NCBI GenBank assembly: GCA_030039865.1
Contig: JASHUS010000188.1
Coordinates: 1-8,305, forward strand
Source of the DNA: Thermoplasmata archaeon
GTDB taxonomy: Archaea; Thermoplasmatota; Thermoplasmata; Lutacidiplasmatales; UBA184
Length of the DNA: 8,305 bases
Direction: 5' to 3'
Part shown: one piece after another, positions 1-7,377 of the stretch
How positions within the stretch are numbered: the stretch's first letter is position 1
How the letters are laid out: each line of letters opens with the position of its first letter
Notes under the pieces: model-generated
Databases searched by the model: none
What the model saw: only the letters and a program-made list of their open reading frames with translations
Told to the model about the DNA's origin: nothing
Made by a program: the position numbers and the translations under genes

Positions 1-308
1 CGGCGCATCCGCTCGGGATTGCGCTGGCGGACGAGCACGATGTAGTCGCGGGTGCGCGGACGGCGCTCCACGAGCTCGAAGCTCTCGAGGCCGTACATCG
101 CCCGGATCCTCCGGGATTCCCGTTCCAGTTCTGCCGCCGTGCGCAGCGCCCCCCGCCGCCGGACGCGGACGAGCTGGAGCCGCCAGCCCTCCTCGAGCCG
201 GAGCGTCTCGAGGAGCTCGACCTCCTCGTACTTCTCGAAGAGCCCCTCCGGGATGAGGCCCAGCACGACGAGGTCGTCGGTCCGGAACTCGAGGGTCACC
301 GACTGCAT
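1..308 (-). CDS. Probable HTH_10/Bat-like transcriptional regulator, N-terminal part (cut by left edge)
   Basis: An open frame of 102 complete codons runs leftward from an ATG at 306-308 to the window edge without a stop. The peptide opens MQSVTLEFRTDD and continues with mixed strand and helix character. It contains an acidic stretch (EKYEEVELLETL), an arginine-rich stretch around residues 46-52 and a strand-like DYIVLVRQ near residue 93. Codon use is strongly GC-rich at third positions, as in neighbouring genes. A TATA-like box on the minus strand lies about 28 bases before the ATG, so the message is probably leaderless. The general look resembles the N-terminal ligand-sensing half of archaeal bacterio-opsin-activator-type (HTH_10) regulators. 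The helix-turn-helix itself would lie outside the window, so this family call is tentative. That it is a gene is much surer than what it is. Confidence 0.62.
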   Translation of the reverse strand, partial: MQSVTLEFRTDDLVVLGLIPEGLFEKYEEVELLETLRLEEGWRLQLVRVRRRGALRTAAELERESRRIRAMYGLESFELVERRPRTRDYIVLVRQRNPERMR

Positions 309-332
309 CGGGCGGCGCGGAGCCCGGGTTCC

Positions 333-340
333 GATATGAA
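333..340 (-). promoter_or_regulatory. TATA-like box for the leftward gene
   Basis: On the minus strand this reads TTCATATC, centred about 28 bases before the ATG at 308. That is the spacing expected for a leaderless archaeal transcript. It stands out as AT-rich in a very GC-rich surround. The ATG at 336 on the plus strand falls inside it, which argues against that ATG being a real start. Confidence 0.5.
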
Positions 341-362
341 CCTTGGCGGCGCCCGAGGCGCG

Positions 363-370
363 TTTAATAA
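363..370 (+). promoter_or_regulatory. TATA box for the ubiD-ubiA-arcS run
   Basis: TTTAATAA is centred about 26.5 bases before the GTG at 393, the normal distance from TATA box to transcription start in archaea. It implies a leaderless message beginning at that GTG. It sits in an 84-base divergent intergenic region shared with the leftward gene. Confidence 0.65.
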
Positions 371-392
371 CCGAGACGGCTCCGGCGCCCTC

Positions 393-1873
<1,481 letters not shown>

Positions 1874-1877
<4 letters not shown>

Positions 1878-2764
1878 CGGAGGTCGCGTCGCCCCCGACG
1901 GGCGGCCTCCGAGCGGTCGGACGGTTCCTCGAGATCCAGAACCTGGGGCTCAACCTGCCGTTCGCCCTCGCCTTCCTCTTCCTCGCGGCCCGCGGCCTGC
2001 CGAGCCTCGCGACGTTCGTCCTGATCGTCATCGCCTTCGTCGCCGCGCGGAACGCGGGGCACAGTTTCAACCGCTGGGTCGACCGGCGGCTCGACGCGGC
2101 GAACCCCCGGACCCGCTCCCGGGCCCTCGCCGCCGGACGGGCCTCGCCGTCGGTCGCGCTGGCGTTCTGCGCGGCCAACGCGGCCGTCCTCGTCGTCGCG
2201 GCCTACTTCCTCAACCCGCTCGCCTTCGTGCTCGCCCCCGTCGCGCTCGCGATCGTTCTCGGCTACAGCTACACGAAGCGCGTGACGTCGTTCACGACCG
2301 CGTTCCTCGGGCTCGTGGAGGCGGTCACGCCCGCCGCGGTTTTCATCGCGGTTGAGGGCACGCTACCGCTCGACGTGCTGTGGGCGGTCTTCGGTCTCCT
2401 CGCCTGGGGGACCGCGTTCGAGACCATCCACAGCCTCGGAGACCTCGAGAGCGACCGGGCCCTCGGCCTCTTCTCGATCCCCGTGCGGTGGGGCGTCGAG
2501 CGCTCGGTACGTCTCGTGCCCGTGCTGCACGCGACGGCGCTCGTCCTCCTTGCGGTCTTCGGGATCGCGCTGGGTCTGCCGCTCCCCTACTATCTCGGCC
2601 TCGTCGCGATGGCCGGGCTCGTCGCCGCGACGGACCTCCGGCTCGCGGCGCGCCCGACCGAGTCGCGGGTCCCGTTCCAGCGACACTTCGCGCTATCCCT
2701 CTGCTATCTCGCGGGCACGCTGGTCGCGGTGTTCCTTCCCTTCGGGCCCGTGATCCCTCGGTAG
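1874..2764 (+). CDS. ubiA: UbiA-family aromatic prenyltransferase (MqnP-like)
   Basis: This is an integral membrane prenyltransferase of 296 residues that attaches a polyprenyl chain to an aromatic ring. The first aspartate-rich motif is N66-xxx-D70-xxx-D74 (NRWVDRRLD), followed by the characteristic DAANPRTRSRALAAGR. The second motif is D190-LES-D194. Both bind magnesium-coordinated polyprenyl diphosphate. About eight or nine hydrophobic segments occur, for example near residues 27-40, 43-60, 95-131, 141-160, 167-183, 212-258 and 272-294. The sequence resembles the 'UbiA_other'/MqnP group more than digeranylgeranylglyceryl phosphate synthases, whose motifs differ. Its GTG start overlaps the ubiD stop (GTGA), so the two are probably translated together. 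I infer that UbiA prenylates 1,4-dihydroxy-6-naphthoate or a similar acid and UbiD then removes the carboxylate. The substrate is not shown by the sequence. Confidence 0.9.
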
Positions 2765-2828
2765 TGAGGGCCGTCGCCGCGCGAGAGGTACGTCAAATGA
2801 GACGACGAGGTCGGCCCCCCTCCGTCCC

Positions 2829-2842
2829 GGCCCGGTCGGGCC
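2829..2842 (+). other. GC hairpin in the ubiA-arcS spacer
   Basis: GGCCC-GGTC-GGGCC can form a 5-bp stem with a 4-base loop in the 109-base spacer (2765-2873). No T-run follows, so it is not a convincing terminator. I see no TATA box at the right distance from the arcS start, which favours read-through from the ubiD promoter. Confidence 0.3.
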
Positions 2843-2863
2843 CCCACTCGATGAGAAGGTCCC

Positions 2864-2867
2864 GGAG
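2864..2867 (+). promoter_or_regulatory. Ribosome binding site of arcS
   Basis: GGAG lies six bases before the GTG at 2874. It supports that start and a leadered, operon-internal translation start. By contrast, the ubiD and isochorismatase genes appear leaderless. Confidence 0.5.
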
Positions 2868-2873
2868 CGATCT

Positions 2874-4727
2874 GTGACGCGCGAATTCGAACGATCGGAC
2901 GGCCTCGCCCTCCTGGGGCGGGGCTCGTTGGGGGCGATACGGCTCGAGCTGCCGGCCCTTCTCGAGGACCCGTTCGGATCTCCGGCGGGCCTCATCGTCC
3001 GCAGCCGGGAGAGTCCGAGCGGGACTCGCACCCTGGCGGTCTCCTCGGGGTCGGACGAAGTCACCCTCCGGTTTCCGATCCTGAATCCCGAGATCGCGGT
3101 CGGCGGAACCGGCGTCCACCCGCTCGGAGAGGGGTGCGTGCTGCTCCACGCTCCGTTCGGGGTGGAGGAACTCCGCGCCGCCTCGCGGCCGGGGCTCGTC
3201 GTCCTCGGCAACGCTCGGGCGCTGTGGAACGGCGGGCCAGGCTTCCTCGAGGCGATCCGGGACCTGCGAGCCGCGGTCGGTCCGGGCCCGATCCTATGGG
3301 CTCCTCGGGTCGCCCTCCCCCACCGTGTCCCGTTCCTGTTCTACCTCGGCATCGACCTGATCGACACGACGGAAGGCGCCTGGCGCGCCGCGAGAGGGGA
3401 GTACCTCGACCCGGCGCTGGGACCGATCGATCGGGACGCGTTCCGCCGCGAGCGGGCGTGCGACTGCCCAGCCTGCGCGAGCGACGCTCCCGGCCCGCTC
3501 GCCGACCACGCGCGCATCGCGTATCGAAGGGCCGTCGCGGAGTCCCGCGCCGCGATCCGGGCGGGCCGACTGCGGGAGCTGGTCGAGTCGCGCCTCGTCG
3601 CCGAGCCGGCGCTCGGGGAGATGCTCCCCTACGTGGACCAACTGCTCGCGGGGCCCTTGGAGGAGCGCACGCCGGTCACCGGTAGCGGCACCCGGGCGTA
3701 CGTGCTCGCGGAGTCCCAGCGTCGGCCCGAGATGCAGCGGTTCCGCCAGCGGCTCGTCGAGCGCTACCGACCGCCGCCCTCGAAGTCGATCCTTCTGCTC
3801 GTACCGTGCTCGCAGCGGAAGCCGTACCGGACCTCGCGCTCGCACCGTCGCTTCGCCGCCGCCCTCGAGGGCTTGGCGGGCCGGGAGCGCGTCCATGTGG
3901 TCTCCGTGAGCTCGCCGATCGGGCTCGTTCCGCGCGAGCTCGAGGACGTCTACCCGGCGCGGCACTACGACATTCCGGTGACCGGAGACTGGACCGACCG
4001 AGAACGAGCGCAGGTGCTCACGGGGCTTGAGCACCTTCGCCGCTCCGGCGCGTATCGGAGCATCCTCGTGCACCTCGACCCGGAGGAGTACTCGTTCGTA
4101 GCCGGCCCCCTCGGGGGCGGTTCCGACGTTCGCTGGACCGTTCGCAACGGATCGACCACGTCGCCCGAGGCTCTCGCGTCCCTGCGCGACGCGGTGGCGC
4201 GGGAGCTCGACGCGATCCCGCCGCTCCCCGGCGGGCCCCTCGCCGTCGTGCGGGAAGAGCTCCGCGAGCTCGCCTCCGTCCAGTTCGGACGCCCCACCGC
4301 TGAGCGGCTCTTCGCCCCGCCGGTGCGGCTCGCGGGCCGGCCGTGGTTCCAGCGTGTCACGGACGGCAAGGTCGACCTGGCGACCGTGCGCGAGGAGCGC
4401 GGGCTCTTCCACCTGACCGTCGCGGGGGCGGAGCGGATCGGGGCGCCGTACCCCCTCGCGGTCGAGATCGATCCGGCCGTCCCGCTCACCGGGGACCTCT
4501 TCGCGCCCGGCGTGCGCTCGGCCGATCCCGAGATCCGAACCGGGGACTCGGTCGTGCTCGTTCGGGCCGGGGAGCTCGCCGGGGTGGGCGAGGCGGCGCG
4601 CCCGGGCCCGCTGATGACGGCGATCCCCCGAGGTCTCGCCGTGAAGGTGCGTCATCGCGCCGGGACGTCCACCGACACGTCCATGACGGCCCGGGCGCCT
4701 GCAAAGGACGACGGGCCGGTGGTCTAG
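2874..4727 (+). CDS. arcS: Archaeosine synthase ArcS (tRNA-guanine transglycosylase-like, with PUA domain)
   Basis: ArcS acts on preQ0 already placed at position 15 of the tRNA D-loop. It adds lysine to the nitrile, and the radical-SAM enzyme RaSEA then converts the product to archaeosine. The 617-residue protein has the full architecture. A TGT-like N-terminal domain carries a cysteine cluster (C196, C198, C201). The ArcS-specific core motif PCSQRKPYRTSRSH (311-324) fits PC-x3-KPY-x2-S-x2-H exactly. A C-terminal PUA domain (about 498-596) includes DLFAPGV and GDSVVLV. The usual distant zinc-ligand histidine of TGT enzymes is not at the expected spacing; H212 is the nearest. About 20 polar residues follow the PUA domain, and the last five codons (including the stop) lie inside the tRNA-Val gene. 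RaSEA is not in this window. The GTG start is supported by GGAG six bases upstream. Confidence 0.95.
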   Translation: MTREFERSDGLALLGRGSLGAIRLELPALLEDPFGSPAGLIVRSRESPSGTRTLAVSSGSDEVTLRFPILNPEIAVGGTGVHPLGEGCVLLHAPFGVEELRAASRPGLVVLGNARALWNGGPGFLEAIRDLRAAVGPGPILWAPRVALPHRVPFLFYLGIDLIDTTEGAWRAARGEYLDPALGPIDRDAFRRERACDCPACASDAPGPLADHARIAYRRAVAESRAAIRAGRLRELVESRLVAEPALGEMLPYVDQLLAGPLEERTPVTGSGTRAYVLAESQRRPEMQRFRQRLVERYRPPPSKSILLLVPCSQRKPYRTSRSHRRFAAALEGLAGRERVHVVSVSSPIGLVPRELEDVYPARHYDIPVTGDWTDRERAQVLTGLEHLRRSGAYRSILVHLDPEEYSFVAGPLGGGSDVRWTVRNGSTTSPEALASLRDAVARELDAIPPLPGGPLAVVREELRELASVQFGRPTAERLFAPPVRLAGRPWFQRVTDGKVDLATVREERGLFHLTVAGAERIGAPYPLAVEIDPAVPLTGDLFAPGVRSADPEIRTGDSVVLVRAGELAGVGEAARPGPLMTAIPRGLAVKVRHRAGTSTDTSMTARAPAKDDGPVV

Positions 4728-4785
4728 GGGTGATGATGCCGCGCTTACAACGCGGAGGTCGGCGGTTCGAATCCGCCCCGGCCCA
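4713..4785 (+). tRNA. trnV: tRNA-Val, anticodon UAC
   Basis: A complete cloverleaf can be folded. The acceptor GGGCCGG (4713-4719) pairs perfectly with CCGGCCC (4778-4784). The D-arm is GTCT/TGAT with an AGGGGTGA loop. The anticodon stem CCGCG/CGCGG encloses loop CTTACAA, with anticodon TAC at 4746-4748. The T-arm is GGCGG-TTCGAAT-CCGCC and the discriminator is A4785. CC follows but then T, so CCA is not fully encoded. There is no intron. The first 15 bases overlap the 3' end of arcS, whose stop codon (4725-4727) falls in the D-arm. No TATA box is evident 20-35 bases upstream, so it may be cut out of the arcS transcript. Confidence 0.95.
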
Positions 4786-4794
4786 CCTGGACAA

Positions 4795-4818
4795 GCGGGC
4801 GACCCCGCCCACTTCTTC
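4795..4818 (+). terminator. Possible weak terminator after tRNA-Val
   Basis: GCGGG-CGAC-CCCGC (4795-4808) can form a 5-bp hairpin and is followed by the pyrimidine-rich CCACTTCTTC. Archaeal terminators depend mainly on T-runs, and this one is short and interrupted, so the call is weak. Confidence 0.22.
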
Positions 4819-4860
4819 GAACACGGCGGAAAGCATGCTCCTTTGAGACGTTCGGCTCGG

Positions 4861-4890
4861 ACTCGTTCGTCCCGGCGAACGAATCCCCTC
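4861..4890 (+). repeat. Imperfect palindromic repeat, copy A
   Basis: These 30 bases match 7051-7080 at 26 of 30 positions, including an unbroken 16-base core (TCGTCCCGGCGAACGA). The copy is itself a dyad: GGACTCGTTCG (4859-4869) and CGAACGAATCC (4876-4886) pair at 10 of 11 positions around a TCCCGG loop. It lies between tRNA-Val and the end of abiEii. A further small hairpin (TCCCC-TCG-GGGGA, 4884-4896) overlaps its right end. Confidence 0.6.
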
Positions 4891-4976
4891 GGGGGAGGAG
4901 GTCAGGACGGCAGGGCCCAAGTCGATCGACGCGGAGCTTCCCGAGAAGAGGACTGACGGTAGAGTACTCCGGGTGC

Positions 4977-5822
4977 TCAATCTAGCAAGCGGCCGAATTC
5001 TCGAACGAGTTGGAACGCACGTTGGGCCGCTCTCTCGGATGCCTCCCGATCCCCGCCGAGGAACTCGGCATACCACATTGGTCCCTCCGAGCGTTCCGAG
5101 CGGAACTTGTTCCTGAGTATCTCGAGCGACGCCGCGACCCGTGGATCCCGGGCGAAGGGTCGGACTGTTTCGGCCGCCTCTCGCACGCCGGTCCCGTACC
5201 GGTCCAGCACCGATACCAGATCGTACGCGTCCTTCTGCTTGTAGCGGTCCCCGAGTGCGATGGCCTTCGTTCCGATGCAGCCGGTTAGATCGAGCATTTC
5301 GATGTCGGCCTCCGAATCGGCTCCTCCCGGCAGTCGGCCCGCCAAGTGTACCGTCGTCCGGTGGGTAAGGGCGAGTTCGGCTCCGCCCATCGTTCGCGCC
5401 TGAAGGTCTCTTTGGATGGGCCGGTGTCGGTGCCCCGCTCCGGCCCCCGCAACGTCGGGGGTCAGAAAGTCCACCTTGATTTCATACGAGCGTCCGTCGG
5501 CTCCATCGATCGGTCGCACGAAGGAGAAACGACTCCCTTCTCTCGGCCGCCAGCCTACTTCAGTGATCAACTCGACAATCGTTGCGTACTCGTCCTCCCC
5601 CACGCGTGCCGGATCTACGACGTAGTCGATGTCGATCGACCCTACGTGAACGAAACCGCCCGGGTTCGCGTCATGGCGTTGGATCAGCAGGTACGGAACC
5701 CAGCCACCCACTAGGAGGATCGAGTCGCGATACGGTCGAAGGGTTCGAGCGAGCTCAAGAAGTCCAACCTTCGATGCACCCGTCAGGGCCGCGGTATACT
5801 CGACCGCGAGTCTCGGTGTCAT
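4977..5822 (-). CDS. abiEii: AbiEii-like nucleotidyltransferase toxin (type IV toxin-antitoxin)
   Basis: This 281-residue protein belongs to the DNA-polymerase-beta-like nucleotidyltransferase fold. Visible elements are VGGW (38-41) at the nucleotide-binding turn, GSIDIDYVVD (61-70) with metal-binding D64 and D66, and a third acidic residue in YEIKVDFL (D118). GTKAIALGDRYKQKDAYDL (184-202) is the basic KxKDxxDL signature of AbiEii-type toxins. In better-studied relatives (AbiEii, MenT) the toxin transfers nucleotides, in MenT3 onto tRNA acceptor ends. The target here is unknown. It is the second gene of a two-gene unit: its ATG (5820-5822) overlaps the TGA of the regulator as ATGA, so translation is probably coupled. 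Codon use is less GC-biased than in the ubiD-arcS run, which suggests acquisition. All catalytic residues I can identify are present, so it appears intact. Confidence 0.85.
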   Translation of the reverse strand: MTPRLAVEYTAALTGASKVGLLELARTLRPYRDSILLVGGWVPYLLIQRHDANPGGFVHVGSIDIDYVVDPARVGEDEYATIVELITEVGWRPREGSRFSFVRPIDGADGRSYEIKVDFLTPDVAGAGAGHRHRPIQRDLQARTMGGAELALTHRTTVHLAGRLPGGADSEADIEMLDLTGCIGTKAIALGDRYKQKDAYDLVSVLDRYGTGVREAAETVRPFARDPRVAASLEILRNKFRSERSEGPMWYAEFLGGDREASERAAQRAFQLVREFGRLLD

Positions 5823-6901
5823 TCAGCCCTCGCCCACGGCAGAGCCTTCTCGAGAACCTGCTGGGCTTGTTCACTGCCCCGGCCTGGAAACTTCAACAGG
5901 TCCACGTAGAGCTGGACGTCGCTGACCACGCGAACCCCCGAAATCTCACGAGCCCCCTGGAATACCCCCGGATCGTATGGGTTCAGCAGGACGAGGTTCG
6001 CTCCACTCGAAACGGGTCGCAAGTCGAGTGCCTTGACCAGGCGCTCGGAGTCGCCCTTCACGTACGTCCAGACCGCGTCCGACCGAACGAACGGCGCCAC
6101 CAGGTAGGCCCCCGCGAGTCCAGTCAGCGCATACTCGATACCCTGCCCCCGAGCTGACTTGGCGAGGTCGGCGATTACGTCGTTCGAGCCGCGTCCGAAA
6201 GAGAAGTAGCGGGAGACTCCGTTCCGCTCGATGGACCAATTCTCGGCCCAATCTTGGAGGAGGCGGCCTGGTTCCGTGACTCGGACGGAGCGGTCCTTCT
6301 CCCGCGTTACGTAGCCTTTGGACTCGAGGAGCTGGGCCACAAGGTAGACTCCGGCCGGACTCATTTCGCACATCTTTGCGAGGCGCGTAATCTTCGCGGG
6401 CTGGTCCGGACTTAGGAGTAAGGCTCGGACAACTCGGGTCGCCTTGGGGGCGAGAATCGATCGAAGTCCGCGTTGCTCCTTGCTCTTCGAGGCGGCCCCT
6501 TCTCGGTCGATAAGGACTGACCCGAACTGGAGGAAGGAGTCCCCCGCGAGGTCGACGTACCCGAACCCTTCCGACTTGCAGAGCTCTCGAGATCGCTCGC
6601 TGATGAACGGCGCCGCAAAGACGCCATACGCACCCGGCCTCCGCCGGAGGACTTGTCGTAGCTGCGAAATCCCTTGTTCAGCGATTCGCGGTTCACCGTT
6701 GGCCTTGACCTCGATGACTAGTTCCTTCCGCAGGTTCCCGAGCCGAACCTCCGCCGTCGCGTCTGCTCTCGCGTTCAGTCCCACCCTGACCTCTCGGCGA
6801 ATCTTGTTGACCTTGAGATTCGGCCAAAGTCGCGGGAGCTCGTCCAGTATCCGCTGGAGAGTCTCGGCCTCCGTCCGAGGGAATTTAGTTAGAACAGGCA
6901 T
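5819..6901 (-). CDS. abiEi: AbiEi-like antitoxin/autoregulator with N-terminal nuclease-like domain
   Basis: This 360-residue protein is the likely antitoxin and repressor of the toxin gene behind it. Three parts can be seen. Residues 20-125 look like a restriction-endonuclease-like fold, with D47, then E64-V-K66 in VIEVK, and a following glutamine-rich helix (Q76, Q80, Q83); this part ends in GFGYVDLAGDSFLQF. Residues 150-210 read as a winged helix-turn-helix. Residues 225-355 match the AbiEi antitoxin region: EYALTGLAGAYLVAPFV (256-272), ANLVLLNPYDPGVF (301-314), VVSDVQLYVDLL (325-336) and the GRGSEQAQQVL ending. The ATG at 6901 is supported by an operator and a TATA box directly in front of it, implying a leaderless transcript and negative autoregulation. 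The protein is long for an AbiEi protein because of the N-terminal domain. Whether that domain cuts DNA is unknown. Confidence 0.8.
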   Translation of the reverse strand: MPVLTKFPRTEAETLQRILDELPRLWPNLKVNKIRREVRVGLNARADATAEVRLGNLRKELVIEVKANGEPRIAEQGISQLRQVLRRRPGAYGVFAAPFISERSRELCKSEGFGYVDLAGDSFLQFGSVLIDREGAASKSKEQRGLRSILAPKATRVVRALLLSPDQPAKITRLAKMCEMSPAGVYLVAQLLESKGYVTREKDRSVRVTEPGRLLQDWAENWSIERNGVSRYFSFGRGSNDVIADLAKSARGQGIEYALTGLAGAYLVAPFVRSDAVWTYVKGDSERLVKALDLRPVSSGANLVLLNPYDPGVFQGAREISGVRVVSDVQLYVDLLKFPGRGSEQAQQVLEKALPWARAE

Positions 6902-6929
6902 ATTTAGCGAACGCTAAATACGCTAACTA
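6901..6929 (-). promoter_or_regulatory. Three-half-site operator of abiEi-abiEii
   Basis: TATTTAGCG (6901-6909) and CGCTAAATA (6912-6920) are perfect 9-base inverted arms separated by AA. A third half-site, CGCTAACTA (6921-6929), repeats the second arm at 8 of 9 positions. The first arm touches the ATG of abiEi, and the third overlaps the TATA box. A protein bound here would block both polymerase recruitment and the start site. AbiEi proteins are known to bind inverted repeats in their own promoters, so this is the expected self-binding site. Confidence 0.7.
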
Positions 6930-6935
6930 TACTAA
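6924..6935 (-). promoter_or_regulatory. TATA box of abiEi-abiEii
   Basis: The minus strand reads TTAGTATAGTTA here, a clear AT-rich box centred about 27-30 bases before the ATG at 6901. An oligo-T stretch flanks it upstream. The spacing fits a leaderless archaeal transcript. Confidence 0.6.
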
Positions 6936-7050
6936 AAAGTCTTCTGGTGGGAGACGTGGACTGGCGCCGGCGACCTCCGACGTCCGGCTCAGGTTGGATC
7001 GAGTCGCGGTACGGCTCGACCATCGTCCCTGAGCGAGACGGCGAGGCGGG

Positions 7051-7080
7051 ACTCACTCGTCCCGGCGAACGAGTACCCTC
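7051..7080 (+). repeat. Imperfect palindromic repeat, copy B
   Basis: This copy matches 4861-4890 in the same orientation at 26 of 30 positions, with the 16-base core at 7057-7072. It also has internal dyad symmetry (for example ACTCGT and ACGAGT around CCCGGCGA), but pairing is less regular than in copy A. Together the two copies bracket the abiEi-abiEii unit at a distance of about 2.2 kb. Confidence 0.6.
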
Positions 7081-7111
7081 CGACTCGAACCCTCTGCGAA
7101 TCCCACCAGTC

Positions 7112-7158
7112 CGTCGCGACGAGCGCATCCCGGCGGATGCGACGCATACCGCCGGCGG
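7112..7158 (+). repeat. Cluster of three perfect palindromes
   Basis: CGTCGCGACG (7112-7121) is followed by CGCATCC-CGGC-GGATGCG (7124-7141), a 7-bp stem with a tetraloop, and then CCGCCGGCGG (7149-7158). Short palindromes are common in GC-rich DNA, but three in 47 bases outside any gene is notable. Confidence 0.4.
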
Positions 7159-7256
7159 GCGTCGCCGCAGAGACTGCCACAGCTCCAGAACCCGGGGGTT
7201 CGGGTGGCTGAGAAGGATGGCTGCTCGGCGCCTTAACCTGGGAATCGAAGGATACC

Positions 7257-7301
7257 TCCTCCTTCGTGAGCCCAAGGACCTGCCTCGCCTTGAAAGGAGG
7301 A
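7257..7301 (+). other. Nested stem-loop, possible structured RNA
   Basis: TCCTCCTT (7257-7264) pairs with AAGGAGGA (7294-7301). Inside it, CAAGG (7273-7277) pairs with CCTTG (7288-7292) around a 10-base loop. An 8-base bulge lies on the 5' side and a single A on the 3' side. The right arm looks like a strong ribosome binding site, but no start codon stands at a usable distance behind it. Confidence 0.35.
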
Positions 7302-7356
7302 CGACGGCTATAGTCTGGCGTCGGCGAGACATGCCTGGTCGTTTCAAACCATATAG

Positions 7357-7377
7357 GGTTCAAATCCCCCGGCCCAC
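7357..7377 (+). repeat. Degenerate tRNA 3' end, candidate attachment-site remnant
   Basis: GGTTCAAATCC followed by CCCGGCCCAC resembles the T-loop and acceptor 3' strand of tRNA-Val at 4764-4786. It matches with one substitution and a 2-base deletion, and the final 11 bases (CCCCGGCCCAC) are identical. Only three T-stem pairs remain, and no matching 5' acceptor or anticodon arm lies upstream, so it cannot be a working tRNA. It could mark the far end of an element that entered at the tRNA-Val 3' end, or be a relic of another tRNA gene. Confidence 0.45.

Noticed and set aside
336..392. N-terminal extension of UbiD from ATG 336
   Set aside because: The extra 19 residues are not UbiD-like, the ATG lies in the TATA box of the leftward gene, and the rightward TATA box is inside the extension.
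2797..2877. 26-codon frame in the ubiA-arcS spacer, ending over the arcS start
   Set aside because: The arginine- and proline-rich peptide has no motif, and it is not preceded by a convincing ribosome binding site. It looks like a chance frame.
4343..4846. 167-codon plus-strand frame running through the end of arcS and the tRNA
   Set aside because: It is a shadow of arcS in another frame and would code straight through the tRNA gene.
4786..7376. Integrase, transposase or CRISPR array in the lower-GC block
   Set aside because: No tyrosine recombinase or DDE motifs appear in any frame, there are no regularly spaced repeats, and the only repeats are the two 30-base copies and the tRNA-end relic.
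7290..7377. Complete or intron-containing tRNA ending at 7376
   Set aside because: No matching 5' acceptor strand, no anticodon arm with U33 at the right spacing, and only three T-stem pairs. Only a 3'-end relic can be supported.
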